Origin: Symbiodinium natans
Taxonomy: Eukaryota; Sar; Dinophyceae; Suessiales; Symbiodiniaceae
NCBI GenBank assembly: GCA_905221605.1
Contig: CAJNDS010002845.1
Coordinates: 346,713 to 410,712 of the forward strand
Reading direction: 5' to 3'
DNA length: 64,000 bases
This document shows positions 24,270 to 36,700 of the stretch, piece after piece; within the stretch, counting starts at the first letter, position 1; each line of letters opens with the position of its first letter. The translations under genes were made by a program, and so were the position numbers. A model generated the notes under the pieces. That model made no database searches. It was given only the letters and a program-made list of their open reading frames with translations, and was not told the DNA's origin.

Positions 24270-26345
24270 CAGGGGCTGGAGTTCTCGTTTGGGCGAAGGG
24301 GAAGAGCCGCCGAAATGGAATTTCATGGGCTTGACTTGTGATGTCCGAGAGATGGGAGCCAAGTCACCATACTGCCAACAGCTGCTGTCGGACATTTTGT
24401 GGGGAGTCACCATTACAAGGGTTCTTCAGAGATCTGCGCAGGCAGCCGCTCGATGGCCCAAGATCTACCAGAACTTAAGGTGCCTGCCACGAGACTCGTC
24501 GTGTCTCTCTAGGCTTCCGGGGGCGTCGGCCTGCCTTGATGAAGCGAGTTTTCCAGGTTGGAAGCTTCACTTAGCATCCTTCGGTTGCCACCTCAGGCTG
24601 TCGTACCAGCACTGAGCGTTGCTGTGGCATGTTTAGACTTGTTGGTTTGCGCGTTAGGAAAAGGATTTCGCGTGTTGTCAATCTCAGGCCCACATGCCGG
24701 GAGGTCACTGACTACCTGGGCACAGTGCATTTTGCGGAGTGGGATGCCTAGGATGCCGGTTCAAGGTGAAGGCAAGCATATGCGAGATTCTATGAGCCTG
24801 GGAGATCTCAGAAGCTGAGGACAGCCAACACCACCCCAGTGCGAAAGCGCGCGACGGAGGAGCAGGTGTGCGAATCTGGAAGATTAGCCAGTCAACAACT
24901 TGCTGGGAGAGAGACAAAAATCGCCTGGCCAGTAGCAACACGCAATTCGCTATTGCTGCATGTCTACCAGGAGCCGTGAGTGCTTTAGAAACCCAGTCGA
25001 TTCAAGTCGCAGTCCAAGCTGAAAGGCCAGTACAAACGGCAAGAAGATGCGGCAGGACGTTCGGACACAGGGCTCAACCGCTTGCCCATAGCACCTGACG
25101 AAACAGAAGCTTTGGCGCTGAAGTGGCACCTCCTAACGCATCCATGGGGACTTTGCAGCTTCTGGCTCTCGCCACTAGCAACCATGCTTTCGCCCACCCT
25201 GTGACAACTGCAACGGGCAGCTACTGGTAACAGTTCGTGAGGCAAGTGCTGTGACCTACACTGGGTCGTTTTGCTTTTACTTTCAGTTTTTCGCTATGCC
25301 CAATCCTCCCATGGCTGGCTCAACTTCGGGCGCCGAGCTGCCCCCTTTGGTCGAAGAACCAATGCTGAAGAGGAAGAGTGGGAAGTTTCCGCCACCCGAG
25401 TCAGGCTGCCGATTCTTGTTGCTTTCGCACAACAGCAGCGTGGGACCCCCGGGAAGAGTCGCGCTTGCACTCTGCATTGCCAGGACTGCTGCAAGTGGAT
25501 TCCGACGAAGAGGCAGAATCAGAGGGTGGCACGAGCGGTAGTGGCTACAAGGAACCACAACTGCTCGAATCACCTGACGCTGGCCTTGTCAGCGGTGGCC
25601 TCAATTTAGCGAACCGACTTCGTTGCAAAAATCAGAGCTGCGCAGCTCAGGCGACACGGAAGACGGCGTCATTTGGCATGCCAAGGCGCCTGAAGGTAAA
25701 TCACAAGGGCTGCAGCGCTGTGCCTAACAAGCCCCGCCCTTGCCACTTGTATACACGTAGGTGGCAAAGGTTGGAAGAACCACGCACTGCAACGTAGGCT
25801 TCGGTAGCAGCAGGAGCAGCGGCAATGCAAGAAAAGCAGTATCAGGCACCTAAAAGTTACCGCAAAAAAGATGAGGCGGCCTTCAAGTGTGGCGGTCCAG
25901 TCAAGCAAACAAGCCATTCCTAAGAGAAAGTCCAAGAAAGATGCAGGGGGAAAGAGCCCGAAACCCACAGCCTGCGGTAGCCTCCGGGTAGAGGACCTCA
26001 ACCTTCGAGGGATTACAAAATCCGGGAGGTTTCGGAGCTCTGCTCTTTGCTCCTGTCAGTGTTCCGGCTTCCAGTCATCCTCTGAAAGCACGACTTGAGG
26101 GATTCCCACGAGGTCTTCACGGACGACTACATTCATCCACGGGACTGCTTGCCATCTGGTGAAGTCAAGCCACGGCGTGCCATGCCCGTCATCCGGGCGT
26201 CAGAGCTCCTCACCCAGCTGCGAAAGGTGGGTGAAAGCTGGATACTTCCAGGCGAGGATGACAGAACACATTTTACAAGGTTCAGGGCTTTCTTCGAAAG
26301 CCAACTGTTGAGTCCTAGAGGGTGTCAGGTGACCTCGACGGTTTA
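24270..26345 (+). CDS. Unknown plus-strand gene, several exons
   Basis: Exon candidates in order. About 24320-24480: GLTCDVREMGAKSPYCQQ, then an Ala/Arg-rich helix. About 24810-24980: TANTTPVRKRATEEQVCES. About 24990-25203: KGQYKRQEDAAGRSDTGLN, then IAPDETEALALKWHLL. About 25440-25600: QVDSDEEAESEGGTSGSG followed by YKEPQLLESPDAG. About 25870-25975: KSKKDAGGKSPKPTACG, lysine-rich and possibly nuclear-localising. About 26100-26345: VFTDDYIHPRDCLPSGEVKP, then ILPGEDDRTHFTRFRAFF. The acidic Ser/Glu run next to basic stretches suggests a nuclear or RNA-associated protein, but that is inference. Around 25270-25500 all three frames look plausible, so the exon boundary there is unresolved. Confidence 0.4.
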
Positions 26346-26405
26346 GATTGACGGGAGGGCTTGAAGTTTGAGGGAGAGGCGTCAAAAAGTTAATGCGAAT
26401 ATGAG

Positions 26406-26760
<355 letters not shown>

Positions 26761-26849
26761 ACTGCGGGGGTGGACGGGGGAGATGGTGGTTGGGGCTGTA
26801 GGGGGTTGGCGGGGGTGGGGGTGGGGGAGGGGGGCTGCTACTTCTCTTA

Positions 26850-27310
26850 GTACCGCCACATCCTGACTTAACTTGTTTTCGAATGCTTTGACTTTGTTGA
26901 TCCGTTTGGTTGATTTTTGGTTGATCCGGATGTGTTTTTGATGCATCAACGGACTTATTTGACAACTTGATGAGTCCGCCAAAGGCAGCTTGATGCAGCT
27001 TGATGCAGCTTGTTTGCGCATTCCCGCCCAGGTCCGCTGAATGGCTGGCCAAGTCTGGTCAACCTGCAGCTGCGTAGTATCACTCAAAAGCAAAAAGGCC
27101 GGTGTTCCCGCAACTTAATCCACGATTTTCTCCTTCGCTGACTGTGGCTGCTCTTGTTCTGTGCTGCTTTCAGGGCTGCTCTCGCTGGCGGGAGTGAGGC
27201 GGATTTGGAACGATGGCGAGGAGCTTCCGACGAGTCTGCCTGAGAGATGCCGCGCGACGTTCCTGGCACCGTCTTGGATGAAGAAGGCACAACAGGACAC
27301 CATAGGACAA
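26850..27310. other. No confident gene
   Basis: Contains an imperfect repeat (GATGCAGCTT twice near 26990-27008) and T-rich sequence. A plus-strand frame at 27315-27650 follows and may hold a 5' exon of the next gene, but it shows no recognisable domain. Confidence 0.4.
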
Positions 27311-27717
27311 GTATTTGGGGCCATGTAGGCTTTGCTGCTTTGCCTTATCTCATGTCAGTACCTCCTTGGGTTTTGTCTTAGCTCAGGGATGGTCCAAAGA
27401 TTCGCCCGGCTTTGTGTGGTGGTTCACGCCGCGCTGCATTAGCGGCAGCCCTGGAGCTTGCCCCTTTGGAGAGCGCTTGGTGTCCATCCTTCTCAATGGG
27501 CCCCACAAGGATGCAGAGGCAGTAAAAGTGCATGCGATCGCGCATCGCTACCCTGTTGACAGTGAGACTCTGCGTGACCTTCAGACATGGCACACGGCCG
27601 TGCCCAGCTTGCACGAAGCACTTGCTTTCTTTAGAATATATGTCACTTAATTACAGATCAGGTTGAAGACTGACTTGATGCACTGGCGCTATAGCTGCAT
27701 TCCGAGGTGGCCTTAGA

Positions 27718-28968
27718 GTGGTCCCATGGAAAGTTTTCAACTCTGATAGAGCTCGCGTGGCTGAATGGCGTTGGTGGCTACGGCGGGCATTTTGCCAAAG
27801 CCCCCCCGAGAACTTTGACGGGAAATATGTGTTTGTAGGTGTAGAAGCAGTGAAACTTCTAGAATCCACCGTACCACAAGGTGGAAAGAGCAACTGGGTG
27901 GCCGACAAACTTGAGCCAGTTCCGGAGATCTACGAAGCAATGGTGAGCGCCATGTGCGGAAGCTGGAACCAAACGAGATCTGAGATCCGTGTGATCGATA
28001 TGCCGATCACCTCCAAAGAACAGCTTGAGCAATATCTCCGGAGGCAGGCCTAGCATTGCAAGATAGCCGGCGTTGCACAGGAATTGTAAACGCTTGTAGC
28101 TCCATTCGGGCAGGTCCCACAGGCACCGGGGTGGGCGGGGCCACAAATTTGGGCTGTAGGTCGACTTGTTTCAGACGGCTTTCGGCCTCACCAACTCTAC
28201 TGCTGGATTCATCATTCTAACCGTAGCTAATCACTCAGAGGTACAGTGAGGATGGTGGCCTGCCACGCAACGAGTGGCGCTTCAAAGCTCCGCGAATTTA
28301 CGCATCGTCCGAGGCTCTTTGTCTTGAAGCATGCAGCTTGCAGCAGCTTCGTTCCATCGCAGCACGCAGAAGCTTGCGCCGAGATATCCCCAACATGTTT
28401 CTGGCAGGTGCGTCTGAGACTTGCAAGTCCGGTACACATTGTCGGCTACCTGCTCAATTACATTAGCAGAGCTGCTGAATACCACACCCTACGCAACAAC
28501 TGCCAGACTTTTGCCACAGATTTCTTCGCTTTCCTGATGCGCAGCTGCACGCCAGAGCTGCACATAGACTCTGCCGACTTTAGTCAGTATCCGCGAGCAT
28601 CAGATAGTCCACAATGCAAACCGGATCCGAACGTGAGCTGTGCTGGCGTTGATTTCCCCCCCTCAGATCCAAGGACCGGGCAAAAGGACCGGGCATTTGG
28701 CCTGAGAGTTTAAGGTTTTAGGGCTTAGGCATTCTCGACTGCATGGGATTGGGGTTAAAGGTGTTTGAGGGTCCAGGGTCTTGTAATGTGTCATGATTCA
28801 TGACACTGACATCAGACTCCAACATGGCAGAATGCAGTCATTGCCGGCTGCCGAGTTCAGCTTTCCTTGCAGGATGTTCAGCCGTTCACGAACATCGTGG
28901 TGCCTCTGTACAAGCAAAGAACCCATGCCTTCCTTTATGCACCCAGAGAAGACTTCGTTCCGATTTGA
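27718..28968 (+). CDS. Cysteine protein with NNCQTFA motif (PPPDE/LRAT-like fold possible)
   Basis: Plus-strand exons: 27718-28053 (includes FDGKYVFVGVEAVKLLE and EEYL-type helices), about 28241-28310 (YSEDGGLPRNEWRFKAPRI), about 28409-28600 and 28873-28968. The third exon carries the recognisable part: EYHTLRNNCQTFATDFFAFL, with Cys at 28501-28503 and a His at 28483-28485. A conserved NC-x-x-F/A motif after a helix is the catalytic-cysteine region of PPPDE (deSUMOylase/deubiquitinase) and LRAT/NlpC-P60-related enzymes. The last exon starts after TTGCAG and reads VVPLYKQRTHAFLYAPR, ending at TGA 28966-28968 (32 codons exactly). The upstream catalytic His strand is not clearly seen, so enzyme activity is unproven. 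The 27718-28053 frame ends in its own stop and might be a different gene. Confidence 0.5.
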
Positions 28969-29146
28969 GCCATGGAAAAAGGTGCCTACCTTTGACACAG
29001 TGAGGAAGAGTGGTCCAGAGACTAGAACCCGCAGAGTTGACGGTCAACGTTGCATCTTGTCGAGGAGAGCGCTTCTGCGATGGGCGTGGTGCCCACTCCC
29101 TCCAGATCATCGGCCATTCTGCCAAGTTGTTTGAGTTTCTAGCCAG

Positions 29147-29428
29147 GGGGCTGCATTCCAGTCGCTGAAAGCCACAGCAATTCCCTTCTGGAATGCAAGT
29201 AATCGTGCAGATGGCAGATGGCTGCTTTTGCCCCCTGATGATGTTTGGCGACATTCTGACATGAGTGCTGTCGTCACTTGTATTGCGTCATTGCCCGGCC
29301 AGCTCGACGGCTGCCGCAGTCCGCTTGGAACTGAGAGCGCTGCCTCTCTCGTGTTCCGTCTTCGTCTAAATGGTTGTGCCCGGCATTGCCCGCATGCATG
29401 CTGCACTCGGTACCGCAGGCAAATTTGA
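29147..29428 (+). CDS. Unknown exon, about 94 codons
   Basis: A long plus-strand open frame right after GCCAG at 29145-29146. It begins GAAFQSLKATAIPFWNAS, continues RWLLLPPDDVWRHSDMS and ends at a TGA at 29426-29428 or at an earlier donor. Composition is that of ordinary protein and the competing frames are poor. No domain is recognised. It could be the start of a separate gene or a downstream exon of the cysteine-protein gene. Confidence 0.45.
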   Translation, partial: GAAFQSLKATAIPFWNASNRADGRWLLLPPDDVWRHSDMSAVVTCIASLPGQLDGCRSPLGTESAASLVFRLRLNGCARHCPHACCTRYRRQI

Positions 29429-29429
29429 T

Positions 29430-30295
29430 ACTGTGGTATCTGTATTCTAGAAGAGAGAGCTGAGAGTTTTGTAACAATGTAGAGCTGATAGCATGGGCTC
29501 AGGCATGCTATGCGCCTGAACTGCAATGCCGATGTGTGCAAGGCACGCGACATCTGCCTCTTTGCCTCTCAGCACTGGAACCTAAGGATCCTAAGGCCTA
29601 AGAAATCGTCTCCTGTTGATTTCCGGAAGGGCTCGAAATCCCCAAGAACTCGTCCCAATCGTCCTGTTCTTGACCTCCATTCAGCTGCCTGCCCTGCCTG
29701 CCCTGCCTGCCATGCAAGTCGCAGGGTTCGCCTCTTTCTTCAGCTTGAAAGTCAGGATTTCTCACCAGCTTTTCAAAAATCAGCAGGATGAGACAAACTG
29801 GAAGACCATGCATGGCTTTTGCGTGATTGCCGTCCTTCGGCTTGTAGTGCAGATCTGCTGCTGTGACACTTCGCCCTGGCGGTCCGTTCGTTTGGGCTGC
29901 GGCCACGGCTGGTATTGCGCCGGGAAACTCAGATATTAGCACAGAGGCTCTTTAAGCACTTCCCATGTCAGATAGTCAAAAAGCTTAGGCTTCCTGCATG
30001 CTGCGGCATGCTGAGGTGCCGTTGCCTTCGTGGCCTTGTAATTTCATGGATCGGTCTTCAACTTCAATATATTCCCATGGCAGGCCCGCCTTGAGATGGG
30101 CGCTTCTTCCATTACGTGTTGGCTGCTCAATGCTGCTCAGTCATGGCTCAACCCCCATAAACCCCCCTCCAGCTTCAAGCTGCATTGAGGTCCCGAGTGC
30201 TCGTCCGTCTTGGCTGAGCGCGATCTGAGGACAGGGAAAATCCTTACAAACGTCTCAGCCACACGGTGATTGATTGCATTCGACTGTGTGTGCAG
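29430..30295. other. Ambiguous coding potential on both strands
   Basis: A plus-strand frame at 29787-29938 starting after GCAG (DETNWKTMHGFCVIAVLR) and a minus-strand frame over 29942-29598 (AAQTNGPPGRSVTAADLHY) both look possible and overlap, so at most one is real. A CCTGCCTG short repeat lies at about 29685-29712. Confidence 0.3.
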
Positions 30296-30399
30296 AGAGC
30301 TGCGAGCGCTTGGTCAGGAAACTCCTCCCTACTGAAACGATTGATCGACTGCTGGCGCGCTGGCCAAGAGAAGTTCTCCATGAACCAAAAGTGGTTTAG
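30296..30399 (+). CDS. Unknown short exon
   Basis: After TGTGCAG the frame reads SCERLVRKLLPTETIDRLLA, then RWPREVLHEPKVV and a TAG at 30397-30399. It is amphipathic, helical and convincing in composition. It probably belongs to a multi-exon gene whose other exons are not identified; it might be the 5' part of the zinc-finger gene to the right. Confidence 0.4.
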
Positions 30400-31126
30400 A
30401 GCTCGCTCGGTTGTAGCTGATAGGCCACTTGGAAAGTCAATCAGTCATAAACATGCGCTGTACTTTCCCGATGTGCAGTAGAAGCTCGTCCAATTACCTA
30501 TGCCAACAGTCCTACCAGTTTACTTGGGTCGTTGATCTCGGGCCTGGATCCTTAGAATGTAGCGTCCTTGGATGTGATGTGTCTGGTGTCAGCACGGGCT
30601 TCGGCCTTGCCACTGGCTTTTCTCTGCTGTCTGATTTAAGGCTGGAGCAGGGCCTGATTTAGGGAGTTTTTCGGTTCACGGCTGCTTGGCTTCCTGTATA
30701 CTCTTCTTTTCATGACTCATCGCCCCACTCACATACTTCACCCCCACAGTCAAAAAAGACAACCCTCCGAAGACCCAATCAAATCCACGATCCCAAATCC
30801 ACAATCCCAGAGGCCGGACGTAAATAGGCCCGAAATTCTGATGCAGCTGTTTGTGTTTGTGAACGGACCCTACGTTTGCTCAGGCACGAAGCCTAGAACA
30901 GGCAGTTTCGTGCGCAGCTGACATTCGTGCGTGCCCCACACCGCTCGAACCCCAGTGTGGCGTCAGCCAATCACAGTTTTGACAATGGCTGAAGATGGAC
31001 ACCTGCATCGAGGAATTGTCCGATGAGGGTTGCCATCGAAGAGGGCGACATCACGAGGTAACGGATAGTTGCATATCTTCGGTACCCATTGAGCTGGTCG
31101 TCGGAGCAAATAGCACCATTCCACAG
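30400..31126. other. Probable intron or intergenic, no exon seen
   Basis: Only unsupported open frames (30712-30921 plus, 31277-30963 minus). The plus-strand frame is Pro/Ser/Thr-rich without a domain. Confidence 0.35.
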
Positions 31127-32575
31127 CAATGAGAGGTTCAAGTGCACCATCTGCAAGAAGGAGTCGTGCAACCCTGGCTCTCGTTTCAGCAGTGCTCATA
31201 ATCAGCATGTTTGCCTCTAAGGTACTTGTGCTGGTGCTAGCCATGAGCAGCTGCACAATGCTTAGGGTGTTATCCACAAGTCAGTTCTCTCATTTTGGCA
31301 GGTCTTCGGTGCGGACGACAGCCGTTCCACAGAGGGCTGACTTGCGAGGACGCTGACCGTTCCAGCGGAAGTCGTGTATGGCGTATGCCGTGACATGAAG
31401 GAGTACAGCGAAAAGTTGAAGAACAACACCAAGGCGGCCAAGAAGGAGCGCCAGGCATGTCAGATGTTGCCCACTGTGCTAATATTACTAGTATTAATTC
31501 ATATTATTATCAAGATTATCAACAGTATGTACTATGAATATTATTAACATTCGGTATGTCGCATGTCATGCCAGTCGTTCTCCAAAGGGGTGCGTCACGA
31601 GGCTGATCAACTCTTCGAGCAGTGGATGGAGCAGACAGGTTCCAAGCAATGCCCAACGTGCCGCATGGCCGTCTCCCCGCCTTGTGCGAAAGATCTTGTG
31701 GCTAGCATGGCTGCTGTAGCTGCTGAAAAATGGAAGAAGCCAGATAAAGATGGGTAGGGTCCAGCCAGGTCACGAAACAGAATCTGGACAAGCAGAAGAC
31801 ACAGTACTCCGAATGCCACAAGATGAGCAAATGCCCCAGAGACGACGTGGCACTTGGATGAAAGCAGCGCTGATCAACCTGGACAGCCGATGCAGAGTCG
31901 AATTCCGGCCCAGGCTGCCGGAACTGTGGAACAAAGTTCTGCTTCAAGCGTCGCCCTCGGAATGCAGAAAATCAACGTTTCTTGCTTCGCACGAGGGCTT
32001 GGATAGCTGCTCTCTGCTAGCATTGGAAAGGTGTCTAGCGGTTTTGACAGACACCTACACGTGAGGCCCTAAGATCTGCTGCGGGCCTTACATTTTTTTG
32101 CGCAGCTTCTTGTGCTGCGCTTTTGGGAAAGATGTGAACCTTCGAAGGTGTGGATGCACCATTGACGCCCATGGCTTTATTGACCCGGTGACGGGCAAGA
32201 TCGTGAAGCACCTAAAGAAAAGGCGCCAGAATCAGTGTTGGAATCACAAGCAGCTTCTGCAGATCAGAGGGAACTGCGTTCGATGTCGGCATGTGCTTTC
32301 TGATTGCTGGATTTGTCTTGTCAGGGCCAGGAAATGAGTCACATGACGTTACGGCCCTCGGATGCTCATGGAGTTGCTGGCGTGTTGCACCAGTGGCCGC
32401 AAGATCGCGAGGTAGGTGCAGTGCTTGCTGTGCAGAGGTTTGGCGAGCAGAGTGGCCACGATGCTGTTCTCATGGCCTCTGAAAAGAGCTACATGAGCAA
32501 TCTGAGTGCTACCGTAGACGCGGGCGCAGGCCCGAAGTCCAGATCGGAGGCAAGCAAATGCCTATCACAATGCAC
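31127..32575 (+). CDS. Zinc-finger protein, RING/IBR-like, candidate E3 ubiquitin ligase
   Basis: Plus-strand exons carry successive cysteine motifs. 31127-31185: ERFKCTICKKESC (C-x2-C). 31366-31458: VVYGVCRDMKEYSEKLKNNT, a basic helix. About 31567-31757: LFEQWMEQTGSKQCPTCRMA, matching the C-terminal half of a RING (W-x-CPxC). From 31781: YSECHKMSKCPRDD. About 31887-31972: GCRNCGTKFCFKR, a C-x2-C-x4-C like IBR or RING2. 32106-32230: CCAFGKDVNLRRCGCTID, then DPVTGKIVKHLKK. 32333-32575: MSHMTLRPSDAHGVAGVL and a helical tail. Alternating zinc-knuckle exons of this type occur in RING-between-RING ligases, which move ubiquitin through a catalytic Cys. The order and number of ligands are not complete enough to prove an RBR; a generic multi-zinc protein is the alternative. 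Confidence 0.5.
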
Positions 32576-33445
32576 TTGAGCGGCACTGAACGTACAAGAC
32601 TACGACAGGCAATGCCCGCATCATCTCACATCAGCATTTCCCCTCAGGTCTGGCAGCCTTGTTCGTTTTTTATATGCCCAAAAAGGCTGACAGTGCTACT
32701 TGCACGGCAGGGCAATGTGTTTTGCAGGCCTAGGGGCCTAGCATTCCATGGGCGCTAGGAGTAAGTAGGCGCAGACCCCGTGCGGCGATGACCCTGCCAA
32801 GTGCAGTAGTGAGGACAACTGTCAAAGTGCTTTGCATGGAGTTGTGGTGTGCAACATGCGTGTGCACTTGTAATGGTAATTCGGTTCATGGCACAAGATG
32901 CATCTGTAATTCGCCTGTGGGAGCATTGACTACTTGATTCGGCAGCCTAGTCTCACTACCTCTACTGCAGCCACTTTAGGGAGAATGCCCATTTGACGGT
33001 GCTCTCGGCGGAGTGTGTGTAGATGGTTCGGCCACTGTGGGCGTGGCCTTGTTGCTCGATACCGGCACCACCAAGTCCTGCAGATTCATCATTGTCTCGT
33101 CTGACAGGGGAGTGGGGTAATAGGTACGGGAATGTTCGTCCAGTGCGGGACGCCTCCCATAGCAGTCTATGTGTGGTGTGTGGGATGATGATTGAATCTG
33201 CCGGGCAAGGTTCCAACTAGAAGCTCGCCAGAAAAAAGCCCTGTGTGCTGCAGATCGACGAGCATCATGGAGGCTTTAACAGGTCTGCTACCTGTCACAT
33301 GCAGGCTGCTTATAACTCGCAGCATGATGTCCATGTGGTTCTTTGCTAAAGTGCAGCACATACTGAGAATAACCCTTTGCAAACGGATTCTTTTTTGGGA
33401 ATTCTGGGCTCAAGCCAGTCTTTCAGGATTCAGCTTGCCTTTGCA
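32576..33445. other. Mostly non-coding, one possible short exon
   Basis: A plus-strand frame at about 33020-33112 reads DGSATVGVALLLDTGTTKSC and stops; it may be an exon but has no clear flanking sites. A tiny piece at 33253-33283 after GCAG (IDEHHGGFN, then GT) also looks exon-like. Neither can be assigned to a gene. Confidence 0.3.
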
Positions 33446-33652
33446 ATGGGCTCGGCTGCAAGCATTGACAAAGAGGGCCGCGATGCCTACAAGCGAAGCC
33501 TGTATGCGGCGGTAGCTGCAGCTCAGAAGGATGACGAGAAGCCCAAGCCAGAGTTTGCCGTAACCGATGTGCCCGCAGCTGAAAAACCAGCCGGCACTGT
33601 GGAGACGAATCACGAAGGCAGCGCTTTGTTTCATGAAGGGAGCGCCTCGTAA
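33446..33652 (+). CDS. Small MGSAAS protein or first exon of the Sec14-like gene
   Basis: From ATG 33446 the frame reads MGSAASIDKEGRDAYKRSLY and runs 68 codons to TAA. Gly at position 2 and Ser at position 6 fit an N-myristoylation signal, which would tether the product to membranes. The rest is Ala/Glu/Lys/Pro-rich and disordered. A canonical GTAAGA overlaps the stop (33649 on), so the coding sequence may instead leave through this donor and continue in the Sec14-like gene that follows. A lipid-transfer protein with a myristoylated N-terminus would make sense, but the join is not proven. Confidence 0.6.
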   Translation: MGSAASIDKEGRDAYKRSLYAAVAAAQKDDEKPKPEFAVTDVPAAEKPAGTVETNHEGSALFHEGSAS

Positions 33653-33769
33653 GACAACGCCCGGTTTCGTCTTTGTCCAATGTGCACATCTCTGATGAGT
33701 CGAATCCCGCATGCTGCCCTTGACAGGAGCCTGAGAAGAATCTTGAAGTTGTGAGGTGGACAGTACTGG

Positions 33770-36700
33770 AACAGTAGATGCACATTTCCAATTGGATCCG
33801 GCGCACTGTAACACGGAGCGCCTCAAGGAACTGACTTGCAAGGACCTGAGCATGCGAGGAAAGGCCTACAAAATGCCCCCCTGCTCGAAGCGAACTTGCG
33901 CTGTCCTGACTTTCATGCTGCAGTTCCATGCCTTTCCACGCAGCCATCGTCTGCTCGTCCGTTGAGTGTATGGAGACTCTACCTCCTGCATGTGACAGCC
34001 ATTATCAAAGCATGATAGCGGCCAGTCTTGTCACTGTTGGCGATGGTCTTCCAGGGGCTCATGCATTGGTCTGCGCAAAAGCAATTTCGGGCTCATCAGC
34101 ACCAAAAAGGACGTGAAACACGTCACACGTCACACACACACACACACACACAAAAAAACAAAGCAAGAGAACACGTGGGCCTGATAGGGACTCTTGGAGC
34201 CATGAACGAGGATCTGGATGGAGAGCTGCTTCCGGCGCGAACGCGGCTTTTGGAAGAGCTGCAGGTGCCAGCTTGGCAGGGCTGTTGGGAGCTCCATGAG
34301 TCCAAGAGCCCATGAGATTTCAACTTCCTTTTCAGCTTCCTTTTGTCAAGATCCCTCATTAGAACTTCCCTGCAGAAGATTGAGAAACTCCATACCCCAA
34401 ACCAAAGGCACTGCCCTCCCCTCTGGAGGTCGAGCGGCAAGAGCTGGGGACGAAAGGAGACCATCTCTTTAACCCCGCGCGGCTAAGCAGGCGCCCAGTA
34501 AACAGGGGGAGGGTTGAAGGGTGTACGGTAGAAGGGGTAAGTTTAGGCCCAGCCGTCTTAAGGGTAGTGTGGTCGGACCGCCTACATTCGATAGAGAAGT
34601 GAGACATCTGTGTGAGTGTTTACCCTGGTCAGGTTCATTCAAGGCAACAATGGATCTGTGGAAGAGGCCACTGTGCATTTCCGAAAGATGTTGCGCTGGT
34701 ACATGGAGGCTGGAAGCAGATGGCACTAGTGCCCCAAGCCCCCATGTGAAAGCACTTCCAAATTCCAAAGATGAACAGGCAAATATGCTTCAGAAGCGAG
34801 CGGTCATCGAGGGCAAGCCCTGGAGTGTTGATGCCGTAAAAGGTGGCAGGGATCTATTTAACATCATGTGCATTGATGCGAGCGCGTATACCAGAGATGG
34901 AAATATGCACCTGGGCTGCAGGCAGAGTGCTTGCAGAGTGCTTGCAGAGCTCTTCGCATCTCTAAGCCTTGCAACGCCCCAGGCTATGGGTGCAAAGAGA
35001 TGGCTTCGCCCAGATTGAGAGAATCATGAGCATCACTGATGAGGACCTCGTGGGGCGCATGAGCCTCCTCTGCCCCTTTGATCCAATCATGTGCATAATT
35101 TGCATAATGATTGTGCATATGAAACTATGTAGTCGCATCGCAAGCTTGTCTTCAGCTAGGCAGCCAGGCTTCATGTCATCACGTCCACTGCTAGGATGGC
35201 TGTCATCCCGGTCCCGAAAAAGAGCTGGAGGCCGAAGGCCCAGCAGTTTTTGACCTGAGGTGAACTCCGGGAGCACCACCTGGACCAGCTCAGTTTGAAG
35301 ACAGGGAAGCTGATGAAGAGCTTTCAAGTTCGAGATCTGACTGGGCTGAACATCACGGCGGTGCTCCGAAACAGGTCCGTGATGAAGCGCCCCCTGACAG
35401 CAGTTATCCTACTGGCATCCGGCAGAGCTGCCGTGCTAGGAGGGCTCAGCATGACAAATCCAAACGGGTGCCAAGACTGAGCCCTGGGCACCTTGTAGGA
35501 GGTGGCCCATCTCAGCCCAGTGCAGCGAAGGCTGCCAGTGCTGGCAGTGCAGTAATTGGCATTGAGCATCATTGAGCTCTGTGGCGGCACGTTGACATGT
35601 CCACAGACATTCGAAGGAATCGAAAGTGCTCAAGCCTGATGTTGGCACTTGCAAGTCCAGCCGACGCAATGAGCAACACCAAGCAGGACCGTGATGCAGA
35701 GCCCCATAACCGTGCTCAGGTATCCACTTGACAGTGGCAAAACGATTTCTGCAGGCTTGTGCAGGTGCATCCTCACAGCACAGTAACCTGTGTGCGCCCA
35801 GGTCTGGCAGATGTATTCAAGATCGTCAGCACTGCATATCCGGAAACCTTGCACCAGATGGTCATCGTCAATCCGCCAACAGGTGCGCCAGCGGCCATGA
35901 TGCTAAGTTCACCAGAGCGTTGCGTTGGTGGAGTGGTCGCTCACCCGATGCATCCCGATATGGAAGCATGAGGCTTCAACCTGTTCTGGACCGCTGTGCA
36001 GCCCATGCTCAATGATCGAATCAGGAAGAGCCTCGGTCGGCGTCAGTGCAGAATCATGCCATGCCGGGCATTATGTGAGATTTAACCTGAGACCCACAAG
36101 GGATGACAGAGATAGCACTTTTGGCAGAAAACTTGTAATACTTGTAATTAGTAGAAACATTGGGGTTTTTGATGTCCTGCACGAGGAAGTTTCGATTCAT
36201 CCCGGCGGGTCCACTGGACTTTCCTCTCGAGTTGGTCAAACTCGCTGGCATTGGCACTCTGGAATCGCTGGCAAACCTCGCTGATTTGGAGCAAAGACGA
36301 TCCCTGTCCCGCAGCGTTTGGGGCTCATGTACTCGTGCTGACATCTGTGAGCCATTGTGAGCTACACGCATGGGTGTTACCGCGTCAAAAGCAGCAATGC
36401 TCCAGTGTCACATGTCCATTTTCGGTTGAAGTATCTCACTCTGTGTCAGGATACCAGAACAAAATGGACTTGGCTCCAGGCTTTGCGCACTACAAACTGC
36501 AGCGGCTCCAAGCTGGCAGCGTGGCTCAGTGGAGCTTCTCCGTCAACCGCAGTTCTCTGCACTTTCGAGAGCCTTGGAAGCAAACTGCCAGGCTTTAATG
36601 ACACTTGCTGATTTTAGGGCTAAGGGGGCCGACGCTCAGGCCAGAAAAGGCAGTTTGATTGTGCACTGTGCTGGACTGCCGCTGTCAGGCAGTGTTGATC

